Assembly (NCBI RefSeq): GCF_019891395.1
Contig: NZ_CP078143.1
Coordinates: 2,245,001-2,309,000 of the forward strand
From: Nitratireductor kimnyeongensis
Lineage (GTDB): Bacteria; Pseudomonadota; Alphaproteobacteria; Rhizobiales; Rhizobiaceae
DNA: 64,000 nt
Direction of reading: 5' to 3'
Shown here: in pieces, positions 1 to 8,697 of the stretch
Layout of the letters: each line of letters begins with the position of its first letter
Numbering within the stretch: the first letter of the stretch is position 1
Made by a program: the position numbers and the translations under genes
The notes under the pieces: generated by a model
Told to the model about the DNA's origin: nothing
Database searches by the model: none
What the model saw: the letters and a program-made list of their open reading frames with translations, nothing else

Positions 1-57
1 CAAGGGCGCGCCGACGACGGGCAAACGCAGAGTGTCGAAAACGGCCGGAAGCGCCAT
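1..57 (-). CDS. Nitronate monooxygenase, N-terminal fragment (runs off window)
   Basis: Only the first 19 codons lie in the window. The peptide reads MALPAVFDTLRLPVVGAPL, which is the characteristic opening of the nitronate monooxygenase (2-nitropropane dioxygenase) family, where this strand-helix forms the start of the FMN-binding TIM barrel. These enzymes oxidise alkyl nitronates to carbonyls and nitrite. The ATG sits 15 bases from a perfect inverted repeat, suggesting local repression. The family call rests on a very short stretch and should be treated as provisional. Confidence 0.6.
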   Translation of the reverse strand, partial: MALPAVFDTLRLPVVGAPL

Positions 58-72
58 GTGAAACCCCTTTTA

Positions 73-94
73 TTGACGTATTCGTAAACGTCAA
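73..94 (-). promoter_or_regulatory. Perfect 7-8-7 inverted repeat, probable operator
   Basis: TTGACGT, eight bases, ACGTCAA: a perfect inverted repeat just upstream of the nitronate monooxygenase start. Size and AT-rich flanks fit a dimeric TetR- or MerR-type repressor site (ACGTCAA half-sites resemble those of branched-chain/fatty-acid degradation regulators). No candidate regulator gene is visible in this window. Confidence 0.5.
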
Positions 95-159
95 AACTTT
101 TTACAGCATCTCGACGCCGAATGAAAACCTCCGGCTGCACATTTTACGGAGTTCCTGTC

Positions 160-1320
160 TCAACCAGGAGCGATATCGTTGTGCCGCCGCGCGAGGAAGT
201 CTCGCATCGCGGCAAGCCCTGCATCAATCCCCTTGCGTCCGAAACCGATGCGGAAACGCTCCGCAGGGGTTTCCATGAGTTCCGAGTGGTAGACGGAGGC
301 CGGCAGCAAAAGCACCCCTGCCTGTTCCACGAGATCGTGGCAGAACCGCTCAACCCCGTCGCGTCCGTTGTAGCGCGGATAGGCAACACAGCCGCCATCC
401 GGGTGCTTCCAGTCAAACAGTTCCGAATACTCGCTGAAGAATGCATCCATCTTCTCAAGGTTCTCCGCGATCAGCGAACGGTTCCGCGTGAGAATGCGGT
501 CACGCACTGAAAGCGCCATCACCGCCAGCCGTTCGCTCGGGGCAGAGTTGCAGATGGACAGGTAATGCTTGTAGCGCTCCAGCTTCTGCAAAAGCGCCGT
601 GTCACGGCTGGCGATCCAGCCGATACGCAGGCCCGGCAAGCCATAGGACTTGGACATGACATTGAGGGAAATGCCCTTTTCATAAGCCTCGGCAGCCTGT
701 GGCAGGCGCTTGCTCTCATCGCTTTCGAGCAGCCGATAGACCTCGTCGCTGAACAGGTAGAGATCGTGCTCGCGGCAAAGCGCAACGAGCGCGGCGAAAT
801 CGTCCTGGGGCATCAGGGCGCCGGTCGGATTGTTGGGCAGGTTGACCGAGATGAGTTTGGTGTTGGGACGGATCGCGGCACGCACAGCGTCGAGATCAAG
901 CCTCCAATGGGCGTTTTCCAGAAGCGGCACGCCAGTCACGGCGCATAGCCCCAGAGGCACGCTTTCCGCAGCCTGGTAGTTCGGAACGGAAACGATGGCG
1001 TGATCCTCGGGCGAAAGCAGCACCCGCATGGCTGCATAAATGCCTTCCTCGGCACCGGCGAAGCAAAGGACATTTCGCGCGGAAAGACCGTCATAGGTGG
1101 TAGCGATGGCCTCGCGCAGATCGGGTGCGCCCCAGGTTTCAGTGTAGCCGAGCCACAGCCCGTCGAGCTCTTCGCGTGCGGAAGGCCCGGCCATCTGCGT
1201 CAGCTCACCGAGCGTCATGCTTTCCATGTCGGAGGCGGTCATGTGATGCCGGGCATTGAACTCCCAGCGGGAAAAGTGAACCTCAAGCGCGAAATCCCGC
1301 ATTCTGAACTCCTCGGGCAT
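160..1320 (-). CDS. PLP-dependent class I/II aminotransferase
   Basis: 386 residues, fold type I. The PLP lysine lies in SKSYGLPGLRIGW at about residue 225, preceded by the NLPNNPTG motif (about 163-170) and the FSDEVYRL aspartate (about 190). The C-terminal arginine-binding region (ERFRIGFGR) is present. The N-terminus includes FNARHHMTASDMESMTLGEL, typical of a subgroup annotated only as aminotransferase class I/II-fold or capreomycidine-synthase-like proteins. The donor and acceptor cannot be read from sequence. The gene lies about 100 bases from the nitronate monooxygenase start, in the same orientation, so the two could share a transcript. A cytoplasmic role in amino-acid metabolism is likely. 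Confidence 0.85.
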   Translation of the reverse strand: MPEEFRMRDFALEVHFSRWEFNARHHMTASDMESMTLGELTQMAGPSAREELDGLWLGYTETWGAPDLREAIATTYDGLSARNVLCFAGAEEGIYAAMRVLLSPEDHAIVSVPNYQAAESVPLGLCAVTGVPLLENAHWRLDLDAVRAAIRPNTKLISVNLPNNPTGALMPQDDFAALVALCREHDLYLFSDEVYRLLESDESKRLPQAAEAYEKGISLNVMSKSYGLPGLRIGWIASRDTALLQKLERYKHYLSICNSAPSERLAVMALSVRDRILTRNRSLIAENLEKMDAFFSEYSELFDWKHPDGGCVAYPRYNGRDGVERFCHDLVEQAGVLLLPASVYHSELMETPAERFRIGFGRKGIDAGLAAMRDFLARRHNDIAPG

Positions 1321-1456
1321 GGTTAGGGTGGAGAAAAACCAGGCTCGACCTCATCAGGGCGGAATAGCCTATTGTTCACACCTTGTTATGACCGTTGATT
1401 GCATACTCACCAACGGTTAACCATGTGACAAAGACAGGCAAAGAGGGCAGCCAGCC

Positions 1457-2530
1457 TTGGACGCGATAGAAAATGCGATAAGAAAGGCGTTCGAAAAGGG
1501 CGACGCTAGCAAACGGCCCTTTCGTGAAAAGGTGTATCGTTCTGCCTTTGCAGCGCTGGAGCGCACGCTTGAAGCACGCGACGATCTTTCTGAAGAGGCA
1601 AAAACTGCCAGGCGCGAGAACCTGAAGACAACGATCACCGAGATCGAGACAGAGTTCGTTCCCGCCGCCCCACAAGCCAGGGGTCCGCAGGTTTCAAAGC
1701 CTGCGCCGCGAGAGCGGCCGGCTCCCTCGCCGCAAGTCGAGCCTGAGGCGCGCAGCGCCCCACGCGCCAGAGAAAAAAGCGAGGCGTTCGCTCCACAGAT
1801 TGACCCGCGAGATCGCAGCGGCGTGTCGGATGATCCTTCTCCCGAAGAGGCGAAACGACGCATTCGCGCGGCCCTGCCAAGGCCGCGGCGCTCATACGCC
1901 ATGCTCTTTCTGATTGCGACTGTGGTGGCGTTTCTTGGCTTGGGGCTCTGGTGGACGATGTCCAGTGGCATTCTGATGTCCAGCGATGAGCGGGACACCA
2001 GTGTGCGCAACCCGCCGCTTGCCCTGGAGGAAGACAATTATTCTGCGGACGAGGAAACAACAGCCTCCGGGTCGCGAGGAAGCCGCGCGGAGGGCGAATG
2101 GATCACCATTTTCGACCCAACCGATCCCACCACCGTTTCTGCCCCCGATGGCGGCAACATCGACGTGATGCGCAATGACGATCAGGTTTTTCTCCAAGTC
2201 AGCACATCCGGCGGGGCAGGCATTTCCTTTGATGTCGGGCGCGGCATTTTGGAGACGCTCGTCGGACGCAACGCCATTTTCAGCATCGAGGCCAGAGCGC
2301 AGGACGGGGAGGAGACACAGCTTTCGCTCTCCTGCAACTTTGGCGCCCTTGGCGATTGCGGTCGCACCCGCTACGTGGTCGGGCCAACGCGTTCGGACTA
2401 TCTCTTCGAGGTCGAATTGCCCAATCAATCGCCCAGCAGCGGCGGAACGATCACCATTGTTCCGGATGCCACCGGCGAAGGTCATGCGCTCGACGTCTTC
2501 TCCATCCGCGCGGCCATTGCGACGCAATGA
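1457..2530 (+). CDS. Single-pass membrane protein of unknown function
   Basis: About 357 residues from a TTG start with a GAGGG-like Shine-Dalgarno sequence (1444-1449). Residues 1-60 are charged and helical, with a predicted coiled-coil look. Residues 65-145 are Pro/Ala/Arg/Glu-rich and low complexity. One transmembrane helix (about 153-170, AMLFLIATVVAFLGLGLWW) is followed by an acidic linker and a C-terminal domain of about 150 residues with a conserved-looking two-cysteine segment (SLSCNFGALGDCGRTRY) that could form a periplasmic disulfide. By the positive-inside rule the N-terminal half is cytoplasmic. I do not recognise a named family. It is divergent from the aminotransferase and convergent with the ligase. 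Confidence 0.75.
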   Translation: MDAIENAIRKAFEKGDASKRPFREKVYRSAFAALERTLEARDDLSEEAKTARRENLKTTITEIETEFVPAAPQARGPQVSKPAPRERPAPSPQVEPEARSAPRAREKSEAFAPQIDPRDRSGVSDDPSPEEAKRRIRAALPRPRRSYAMLFLIATVVAFLGLGLWWTMSSGILMSSDERDTSVRNPPLALEEDNYSADEETTASGSRGSRAEGEWITIFDPTDPTTVSAPDGGNIDVMRNDDQVFLQVSTSGGAGISFDVGRGILETLVGRNAIFSIEARAQDGEETQLSLSCNFGALGDCGRTRYVVGPTRSDYLFEVELPNQSPSSGGTITIVPDATGEGHALDVFSIRAAIATQ

Positions 2531-2536
2531 CAGGTG

Positions 2537-4135
2537 CTAATCTTCGAGCATGGAGGTCAGGGCTTCAAGCCGGTCCGCTTCGGCTGCCGGCTTGTCCCAG
2601 CGCAGGCGGGAAATGCGTGGAAAGCGCATCGCCACGCCTGATTTGTGTCGCGTTGAGCGATTGAGCCCCTCAAAGGCAATTTCGAGAACAAGACCGTGAT
2701 CGCGCTCGGCGCGGACTGATCGGACGGGGCCAAAACGCTCGATCGTGTTGTCCCGCACATATTTGTCGATCTGCTTCAGTTCCTCATCGGTAAAACCGAA
2801 ATAGGCCTTACCGACAGGTACGAGCTCGGGCGCGTCTTCGGGCCCGGTCCATACACCGAATGTGTAATCGGAGTAATAGCTCGACCGCTTGCCGTGACCA
2901 CGTTGCGCATAAAGCAGCACTGCATCGATGATGAACGGGTCGCGCTTCCATTTGAACCATGGCCCCTTGGGGCGGCCGGGAACATAGGAGGAATCGCGCC
3001 GCTTCAACATGACCCCTTCAATCACGGGATGCGGTGGAGCACGTCGTTTGGCGTCCAGATCTTCCCAGTTTGTGAAATCGACGAGCGGGGACAGATCGAA
3101 ACGATCTTGCGACAGCCCCGATATCCGCTCCTGAAGTGCCGCCCGGCGTTGGATGAAGGGCAGTCCGCGCAAGTCTTCTCCTTCCGCCTGAAGCAGATCG
3201 TAGCAGCGGAGGAAGACCGGGTACTCGCCAAGCATCTTCTTAGACACCGTCTTGCGGTTGAGGCGCTGCTGAAGGTCCGAGAAGGTGCCGGTTCGCGTAT
3301 CCGGATTCCCGACCAGCAGCTCTCCATCCAGGGTCATTTCGGCTTCGAACGATGACAGGAGGTCCGGAAATGCACCGGATATGTCGTCGCCTGTGCGCGA
3401 ATAGAGCCGTTGAACACCGTCTTCGCACACTGCCTGAACGCGAATGCCGTCCCATTTCCATTCGGCCACATAGTCGGCAGGGTCGAGCTTTGAAAGTTCG
3501 CCGTCGCCGACCGGATGGGCAAGCATGACCGGCCGAAACAGCGCTTTTGCGGTGCTGACGGGTTTTTGCGCTTTGCCCTCGAGCCACGCGAAGAGCAGTT
3601 CATAGGGTGGTTCGAGCCCGTGCCAGAGTTCTTCTATCTCGCTGATGTCTTTGTCGCCGAACGTGGCGAGGGCCTGCTTTGCAAGCCGTGACGATACGCC
3701 GATCCGCAAGCCGCCGGTGGCGAGCTTTATCAAAGCGAAACGGGCGGAGGGATCGAGCCGGTCGAGGAGATCCGCCATGACCGAAGGCGCCTTTGCTCGA
3801 CCGAGCCTGGAGAGCGTTTCAACGATCTCGGAGAGCGGCGGTGGAGTTTCTTCCGCCAGGGTGGTTGGCCAAACGAGAGATATGGTCTCTGCAAGGTCGC
3901 CGACATAATCGTAGGAGTAGGAAAAAAGCACCTCGTCCATGCGTTCGCCGATCAAGCTTCGCAGCATGGCGGGCTTTACGGCGGGAAAGTCGAGCCCTCC
4001 GGTCAACGCAGCGAGCGCGTAGCCACGATCAGGGTCGGAAACGGCTTGGAAATGATCCGTGAGAAGGCGGATTTTCCCGTTCCGGGAGGGTGTGAGAACC
4101 AGACGATCAAGCAGGTTGGCGAAGTCACGCATCAC
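2537..4135 (-). CDS. ATP-dependent DNA ligase
   Basis: 532 residues. An N-terminal helical DNA-binding domain (about 1-190) is followed by the adenylation domain with the catalytic lysine in motif I (WKWDGIR, Lys227) and an OB-fold with the C-terminal FKWKRDP motif. It seals nicks using ATP, separately from the essential NAD-dependent LigA. Its start codon overlaps the stop of the exonuclease gene by 4 bases (ATGA), so the two are translationally coupled. In many bacteria this ligase and exonuclease form a repair cassette with an Lhr-type helicase and a phosphoesterase (PdeM); neither partner is next to it here. Confidence 0.93.
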   Translation of the reverse strand: MMRDFANLLDRLVLTPSRNGKIRLLTDHFQAVSDPDRGYALAALTGGLDFPAVKPAMLRSLIGERMDEVLFSYSYDYVGDLAETISLVWPTTLAEETPPPLSEIVETLSRLGRAKAPSVMADLLDRLDPSARFALIKLATGGLRIGVSSRLAKQALATFGDKDISEIEELWHGLEPPYELLFAWLEGKAQKPVSTAKALFRPVMLAHPVGDGELSKLDPADYVAEWKWDGIRVQAVCEDGVQRLYSRTGDDISGAFPDLLSSFEAEMTLDGELLVGNPDTRTGTFSDLQQRLNRKTVSKKMLGEYPVFLRCYDLLQAEGEDLRGLPFIQRRAALQERISGLSQDRFDLSPLVDFTNWEDLDAKRRAPPHPVIEGVMLKRRDSSYVPGRPKGPWFKWKRDPFIIDAVLLYAQRGHGKRSSYYSDYTFGVWTGPEDAPELVPVGKAYFGFTDEELKQIDKYVRDNTIERFGPVRSVRAERDHGLVLEIAFEGLNRSTRHKSGVAMRFPRISRLRWDKPAAEADRLEALTSMLED

Positions 4136-5142
4136 TCGGCCTCGTCTTCATAACCGACAAGGTTGAGCGGCCGGGCCTTGATGCCGTTCAGTTCGCACCA
4201 GCGAACGATGGCTTCCTCGCGGCCGTGTGTCACCCACACTTCGCCTGCCTCCGTTTCTCGGATCGTGGCGATCAGCTCATTCCAGTCTGCATGGTCGGAA
4301 AGGATCAGGGGCAGTTCGACACCGCGTTGCTTGGCCCGCTGGCGGATGCGCATCCAGCCGGAGGCAAAGACGTTGAGCGGATCGACGAAGCGCCGCGTCC
4401 AGCGTTCGCCGAACACGGATGGAGGTGCGACTATAACGCGGCCCGCGGCGCGATCGGCAAGGCCTCCTTCGACAGTTGCCGGTTCAAGTTCGCCGAGGTC
4501 GATGCCCTGGCCTTCATAATAGCGACAGAGTTTTTCCAAGGCACCGTGAATGAGGATCGGTGTATCGTATCCGCTGGTGCGCAAGAGACTGATGACGCGC
4601 TGCGCCTTGCCAAGGGAATAAGCCCCCAAAATGTGCGCGCGATCAGGAAATTGCGTCAATGACGCGGTCAGACGCCGGATCTCCTGCAAGGGGTCGGGGT
4701 GAACAAAAACGGGAAGCCCAAAGGTCGCTTCGGTGATGAAGACATCACAGCGCACGGGCTCGAAGGCGGCGCAGGTTTGATCGGGATGACGCTTGTAATC
4801 GCCAGAGGCGACAATGCGCAGGCCATTTTTCTCGACAGCGATCTGTGCCGATCCCAGCACATGGCCAGCAGGGTGAAAAGAAATACCAACACCATCAAGT
4901 GTCAGCGTTTCGCCGTAGTTGATGGCCTGCCGGCTTCGCGCAAAGTCTGTACCGTAACGCAGCGCCATGATGTCGAGCGTTTCTCTCGTCGCCAGAACGT
5001 GTCCATGACCTGCGCGGGCGTGGTCTGCATGCCCGTGCGTGATCAGGGCCCGCTCCACCGGACGCACAGGATCGATGTAGAAATCACCGGGCGGGCAATA
5101 AAGTCCCGCCGGGCGCGGCTGGAGCAGGTTTTGCGGCTTCAT
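4132..5142 (-). CDS. Ligase-associated DNA exonuclease (metallo-beta-lactamase/beta-CASP fold)
   Basis: 336 residues from the chosen ATG at 5142 (MKPQNLLQPRPAG). An upstream in-frame ATG at 5211 would add 23 residues that do not look like family sequence, although it has a GGTGAG-like ribosome site. The metal-binding motif HGHADH is at residues 36-41, with downstream histidines in HPAGHVLGSAQ and a C-terminal SDHADW motif, as in SNM1/Artemis-type nucleases. Members are called ligase-associated DNA damage response exonucleases and are proposed to clean DNA ends before ligation. It is coupled to the ligase by a 4-base overlap. Confidence 0.88.
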   Translation of the reverse strand: MKPQNLLQPRPAGLYCPPGDFYIDPVRPVERALITHGHADHARAGHGHVLATRETLDIMALRYGTDFARSRQAINYGETLTLDGVGISFHPAGHVLGSAQIAVEKNGLRIVASGDYKRHPDQTCAAFEPVRCDVFITEATFGLPVFVHPDPLQEIRRLTASLTQFPDRAHILGAYSLGKAQRVISLLRTSGYDTPILIHGALEKLCRYYEGQGIDLGELEPATVEGGLADRAAGRVIVAPPSVFGERWTRRFVDPLNVFASGWMRIRQRAKQRGVELPLILSDHADWNELIATIRETEAGEVWVTHGREEAIVRWCELNGIKARPLNLVGYEDEAE

Positions 5143-5222
5143 GGAATGAGAAGATAGGTCATTTTTCAGGCAGTGAAAGACAGACTTGTCAGGAGACATT
5201 TCCGGGAGCATAAGCGCTCACC

Positions 5223-5236
5223 GCCCGCATGCGGGC
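5223..5236. repeat. 14-bp perfect palindrome between divergent genes
   Basis: GCCCGCATGCGGGC lies in the 113-base gap between the exonuclease (minus) and methyltransferase (plus) starts. It could be a shared operator or a small hairpin in one leader. It contains an alternative ATG for the methyltransferase, which is one reason to prefer the downstream start. Confidence 0.45.
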
Positions 5237-5255
5237 CTCCTGGAAAACATATCGA

Positions 5256-6230
5256 ATGAAGCCGATTTTCTTCACTTCGGGTGATCTGCTCGCCGATCGC
5301 CGTGCGGAGTATGCGGAGATGCTGTTCGAAAGCGGGGATTTAAAAGCCGCTGCCGATCTGATGGGCGAAGCTCTGACGCGCGCGTCGGATTGGGTGGCAG
5401 GACATTTCCGCCACGGTGAGATGCTGGCCGAGGCAGGGGAAGTCGCAGCCGCGCTGGACGCCTGGCGAAATGTGCTCAGGCTCGATGAAATGGATCGGCT
5501 GGGCGCGGCGTTGAAGCTGGAACTGTTTGGCGCGCTTGATGGCCTTGGTGCGGTACCCTCGGCTTTTGTCGAAACCCTGTTTGATCAATATGCCGAAACC
5601 TTCGACACGGCGCTGGTGGACAAGCTCTCCTATCGCGTACCCGAATTGCTGAATGAGGCGCTGCTGCGGATCGGAAAGCATGCTTTCGCTCACGCCATCG
5701 ACCTTGGATGCGGCACCGGTTTGATGGGCGAGCGTCTGAGAGCCCATGTCAGCTTTCTGGAGGGCATCGACATCTCGGCGGAAATGCTGAAGCGCGCGGA
5801 GGGCAAACAGATCTACGACCGGCTGGAACGGGCCGATCTTTCCGTGCTCACCACGCTGCCCCGCGGGGCGGATCTGGTGACGGCGGCAGACGTCTTCATG
5901 TATCTGGGTGCGCTTGACCGCTTGTTCGCGGTGGCCGGCGCCTCGCTTGCGCCGGGGGCGCTTTTCGCTTTCTCGGTCGAGCGCCATGCGGGACCGGAGG
6001 CAATGGTGCTGCGCCCTTCACGGCGCTACGCCCACTCCGAGCCGCATTTGCGAGCGGTCATGGCGGATGCCGGGTTTGAACCTGTGTTGCTTGAAAGGGC
6101 GGCGATCCGCATGGATCGCGGCGAGCCTATCGAAGGACTGGTGGTCGTCGCCAAGCGAACCGGGATGGGCGCTGCTGCCGCCAAGGTCGCAGTCCCACAC
6201 CACCGGAAAGAGCGTCCGAAGGTTCAATAG
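5256..6230 (+). CDS. TPR-containing class I SAM-dependent methyltransferase
   Basis: 324 residues from ATG 5256. The first about 80 residues form two TPR-like helical pairs (AEYAEMLFESGDLKAAADLM and AEAGEVAAALDAW). A Rossmann methyltransferase domain follows, with motif I AIDLGCGTGLMGERL at about residues 150-165 and acidic motif II GIDISAEML. The segment FDQYAETFDTALVDKLSYRVP just before the domain is typical of this contig-wide family of predicted methyltransferases with TPR repeats. The substrate is unknown. The C-terminus ends in a short basic tail. It is divergent from the ligase/exonuclease pair. Confidence 0.82.
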   Translation: MKPIFFTSGDLLADRRAEYAEMLFESGDLKAAADLMGEALTRASDWVAGHFRHGEMLAEAGEVAAALDAWRNVLRLDEMDRLGAALKLELFGALDGLGAVPSAFVETLFDQYAETFDTALVDKLSYRVPELLNEALLRIGKHAFAHAIDLGCGTGLMGERLRAHVSFLEGIDISAEMLKRAEGKQIYDRLERADLSVLTTLPRGADLVTAADVFMYLGALDRLFAVAGASLAPGALFAFSVERHAGPEAMVLRPSRRYAHSEPHLRAVMADAGFEPVLLERAAIRMDRGEPIEGLVVVAKRTGMGAAAAKVAVPHHRKERPKVQ

Positions 6231-6315
6231 GCACTCCTACACCTCCGGGATTTGCTTCAGTCTGCGGCGAGAGATGGCCAGATCAACACTCTGACCGGCC
6301 ATCCCCAAATCTTGA

Positions 6316-6801
6316 TTACTCGGCTTCGTCGGCAGGGCCGGCATTGAGTTGGCCGTATTTTTCCACGCCGATTGTCTCAAGGAGTTCAAGCTGGGTTTCG
6401 AGGTAGTCGATATGACCTTCCTCGTCTGCGAGCAGCTCTTCGAACAGTTTCATGGAAACATAGTCGCCCGCGTCGTGGCAGTCGTCGCGCGCTTCCTTGT
6501 AGAGTTTGCGGGCGTCATGCTCACCGGCGAGATCGGCCTCAAGCACTTCCTTGATGTTCTGGCCGATGCGCAGCGGGCCAACAACCTGCAGGTTGGGATG
6601 GCCCTCAAGGAAGATGATACGCTCGACCAGCTTGTCGGCGTGGTGCATTTCCTCGATGGATTCTTCGCGCTCCTTCTTGGCGAGCTTGGTAAAGCCCCAG
6701 TCTTCCAGAAGGCGATAATGCAGCCAATATTGGTTGACTGCCCCCAGTTCGTGGGTGAGCGCCTCGTTAAGCCGCTCGATGACCTTTTTGTCGCCTTTCA
6801 T
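6316..6801 (-). CDS. bfr: Bacterioferritin
   Basis: 161 residues from ATG 6801; a start 5 codons upstream is also open. It is a haem-containing 24-mer iron store. Ferroxidase ligands sit at the canonical Bfr positions: Glu18 (THELG), Glu51 and His54, and the haem-ligating Met52 is in EEMHHAD. The distal GluGluGly/HxxxLE segment ([13 protein letters not shown]) completes the diiron site. The start overlaps the 3' end of the upstream ferredoxin gene by 35 bases, an arrangement that couples storage with the partner that reduces and releases the iron. Confidence 0.96.
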   Translation of the reverse strand: MKGDKKVIERLNEALTHELGAVNQYWLHYRLLEDWGFTKLAKKEREESIEEMHHADKLVERIIFLEGHPNLQVVGPLRIGQNIKEVLEADLAGEHDARKLYKEARDDCHDAGDYVSMKLFEELLADEEGHIDYLETQLELLETIGVEKYGQLNAGPADEAE

Positions 6802-7081
6802 TGAACTTCCTTCCAAAACGCTCGCGCAACGCGCGTACCTGATCGAGATAGGTCACGGTAGCAGCATTCTGGGCAGCATCAAGGCGTGCATGATAGGCTT
6901 CGGTGACGTGGATGATTGTTTCCACGACATTCGGAAAGCACCCACAGCAGCGGCCGCGCTTGGACATGGTGTGGTAGACCTTCGCCGGCACAACAAGCTG
7001 CCAGGGATCCTCGTCGAGCATAGAGACGATCGTCTCCTCGAGCTCTTTCTGGGTAATCATGTTGCATTGGCAGACGAGCAT
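6767..7081 (-). CDS. bfd: Bacterioferritin-associated [2Fe-2S] ferredoxin, extended
   Basis: 104 residues from ATG 7081. The BFD-like fold occupies about 1-60, with the four cluster cysteines in CQC near the N-terminus and CCGC ([11 protein letters not shown]) at about residues 44-47. Bfd docks on bacterioferritin and passes electrons to the haem to mobilise iron. Classical Bfd is about 64 residues. This one has a roughly 40-residue, Arg-rich C-terminal extension, which is encoded across the overlap with bfr. Bfd-bfr pairs are usually iron-repressed, but I could not find a convincing Irr or RirA box in the 290 bases upstream. Confidence 0.9.
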   Translation of the reverse strand: MLVCQCNMITQKELEETIVSMLDEDPWQLVVPAKVYHTMSKRGRCCGCFPNVVETIIHVTEAYHARLDAAQNAATVTYLDQVRALRERFGRKFNERRQKGHRAA

Positions 7082-7372
7082 GGCGACGTCGGAAACTCCG
7101 TGGCTTTGCAAGGTCGAGCCCCGATGCAGAGCCAAAACCTTGTGCCGGAGTTTGTCGGAAAAGGCGCCCAGCGAACAAAAACGTGTCCGTCAGAACAGAC
7201 GGCACACAGCTCAATGGGCAACGACAGACGTCCTGCGATCGAAAGGGGTAAAGGCCCAGACATCATGGACGCATCGCGCGGATGCAGGATCATAGAAACC
7301 GCAGGTCCTCGATCCTGTCAATAAAAACATGACGATTATATTCAGGGAATGTTGCGACCAGATGGCGCGGGC

Positions 7373-7987
7373 TCAGGCCTCGTGCTTCTCAAGAAACGCT
7401 TCCGCTTCAAGTGTTCGAAAATCGCTTAGGGCATCACGCAGGCGATCATGGCTCCAGTCCCACCAGGCAAGCGCTTGGTAGCGTTCGGCGGTTCTTCGGT
7501 CGAAACGATCGCGGATGGGGCGGGCGGGAACGCCGCCGACAATCGTGTAAGGCGCGACATCCTTCGAGACGACTGCACCGGCGCCGATTACCGCCCCATC
7601 GCCGACGGTGACGCCGGGCAAAATGGTGGAGCCGTGACCGAGCCAGGTATCATGGCCGATCCTGACCATGTTGTCCCGCCGCCAGCCGAAGAATTCGCTG
7701 TCATGTTCGGCATCCGGCCAATAGTCGGCGGAGCGATAGGTGAAGTGATGCAGCGTGGGGCGCCAGGTGGGGTGGTTCGTGGCATTGATCCGCACGGCGG
7801 CTGCGATGTTGGAGAACTTGCCGATCTGTGCACGCCAGGCGCTGCAATCCTGCATCACATAGGAATAGTCGCCAAGCACCGTTTCATGAAGGCGCGTGCG
7901 CTCGGCCACTTCCGTATAGCGGCCAAGCGTCGAACCACTTACCTCTGCGGTCGGGTGAACACAGGGTTTCTCCGAGAGCTGCCTCAT
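7373..7987 (-). CDS. Left-handed beta-helix acyltransferase associated with the phn operon
   Basis: 204 residues. Hexapeptide repeats build a left-handed beta helix (for example [47 protein letters not shown], about 110-155), with the xenobiotic acyltransferase signature and a catalytic-type histidine in [10 protein letters not shown]. The family is the phosphonate-metabolism hexapeptide transferase, found in many C-P lyase operons and thought to acetylate (amino)phosphonates or related intermediates. It is the last gene of the phn operon here and overlaps phnL by 4 bases. The real acceptor is not established by the sequence. Confidence 0.88.
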   Translation of the reverse strand: MRQLSEKPCVHPTAEVSGSTLGRYTEVAERTRLHETVLGDYSYVMQDCSAWRAQIGKFSNIAAAVRINATNHPTWRPTLHHFTYRSADYWPDAEHDSEFFGWRRDNMVRIGHDTWLGHGSTILPGVTVGDGAVIGAGAVVSKDVAPYTIVGGVPARPIRDRFDRRTAERYQALAWWDWSHDRLRDALSDFRTLEAEAFLEKHEA

Positions 7988-8697
7988 GCCGCTTTCCTGT
8001 GCGGTGCAAAATCGGTGACATCGATAATGCGGTCGGCAACCACATCGCGCACATCCTGGTCGTGGAAGATGCCGAGCAGTGCCACGCCCGCCTTCTTCTT
8101 CTCATCAATCATGTCGATGACGATCTCGCGGTTGGCCTTGTCGAGCGAGGCGGTTGGCTCGTCGAGAAGCAGGACCGGATGATCGGTGATGAAGCCGCGG
8201 GCGATGTTCACGCGCTGCTGCTCGCCGCCGGAGAAGGTCGCGGGCGGCAGATCCCACAGGCGTTCTGGCAGGTTGAGGCGTTTCAACAGGTGTTCGGCCT
8301 TGGCGCGAGCCTTCTCAAGCGCTTCACCGCGCGCAATCAGCGGCTCGGCCACCACATCGCGGGCTGAAACGCGGGGCACGGCGCGCAGGAACTGGCTGAC
8401 ATAGCCGATTGTGTCGCGGCGGATGGCGATGACGGTGCGCGGATCGGCGGTGGCGAGGTTCACCAGATTGCCCTCATGGGTCACGATCACCTGGCCGCTG
8501 TCGATGGCGTAGCTGCCATAGATCATCTTGAGAATGGAGCTTTTACCGGCGCCGGACGGGCCGCCAAGAACGGCGCATTCGCCGGCTGCTAGCGAAAACG
8601 AAACATCAGCCACCACGGGCAGGCGGATGCCACCCTGGAGGTGCATGGTGAAACTCTTGCAGACTTCGGAGACGACGAGGGGCGTTGCCATGATCAC
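7984..8697 (-). CDS. phnL: C-P lyase core ABC ATPase PhnL
   Basis: 237 residues. Walker [11 protein letters not shown] (about 45-54), signature [14 protein letters not shown] (about 150-163) and Walker [13 protein letters not shown]. PhnL is an ABC-type subunit of the C-P lyase machinery that stacks on PhnK and the PhnGHIJ core. It is not a transporter component. It overlaps phnK upstream and the acyltransferase downstream by 4 bases each, indicating one polycistron. Confidence 0.95.
   Translation of the reverse strand: MIMATPLVVSEVCKSFTMHLQGGIRLPVVADVSFSLAAGECAVLGGPSGAGKSSILKMIYGSYAIDSGQVIVTHEGNLVNLATADPRTVIAIRRDTIGYVSQFLRAVPRVSARDVVAEPLIARGEALEKARAKAEHLLKRLNLPERLWDLPPATFSGGEQQRVNIARGFITDHPVLLLDEPTASLDKANREIVIDMIDEKKKAGVALLGIFHDQDVRDVVADRIIDVTDFAPHRKAA

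Noticed and set aside
5211..5213. Upstream ATG of the ligase-associated exonuclease
   Set aside because: It has a GGTGAG-like site but the extra 23 residues do not look like family sequence, and MKPQNLLQPRPAG at 5142 starts like known members.
6273..6303. GATGGCC/GGCCATC inverted repeat after bfr
   Set aside because: A 7-bp stem with a 17-base loop and no U-tract. Too weak to call a terminator.
7082..7372. Possible Irr or RirA box upstream of bfd
   Set aside because: No TTTAGAA-N-TTCTAAA-like or TGA-N9-TCA pattern at a believable position.
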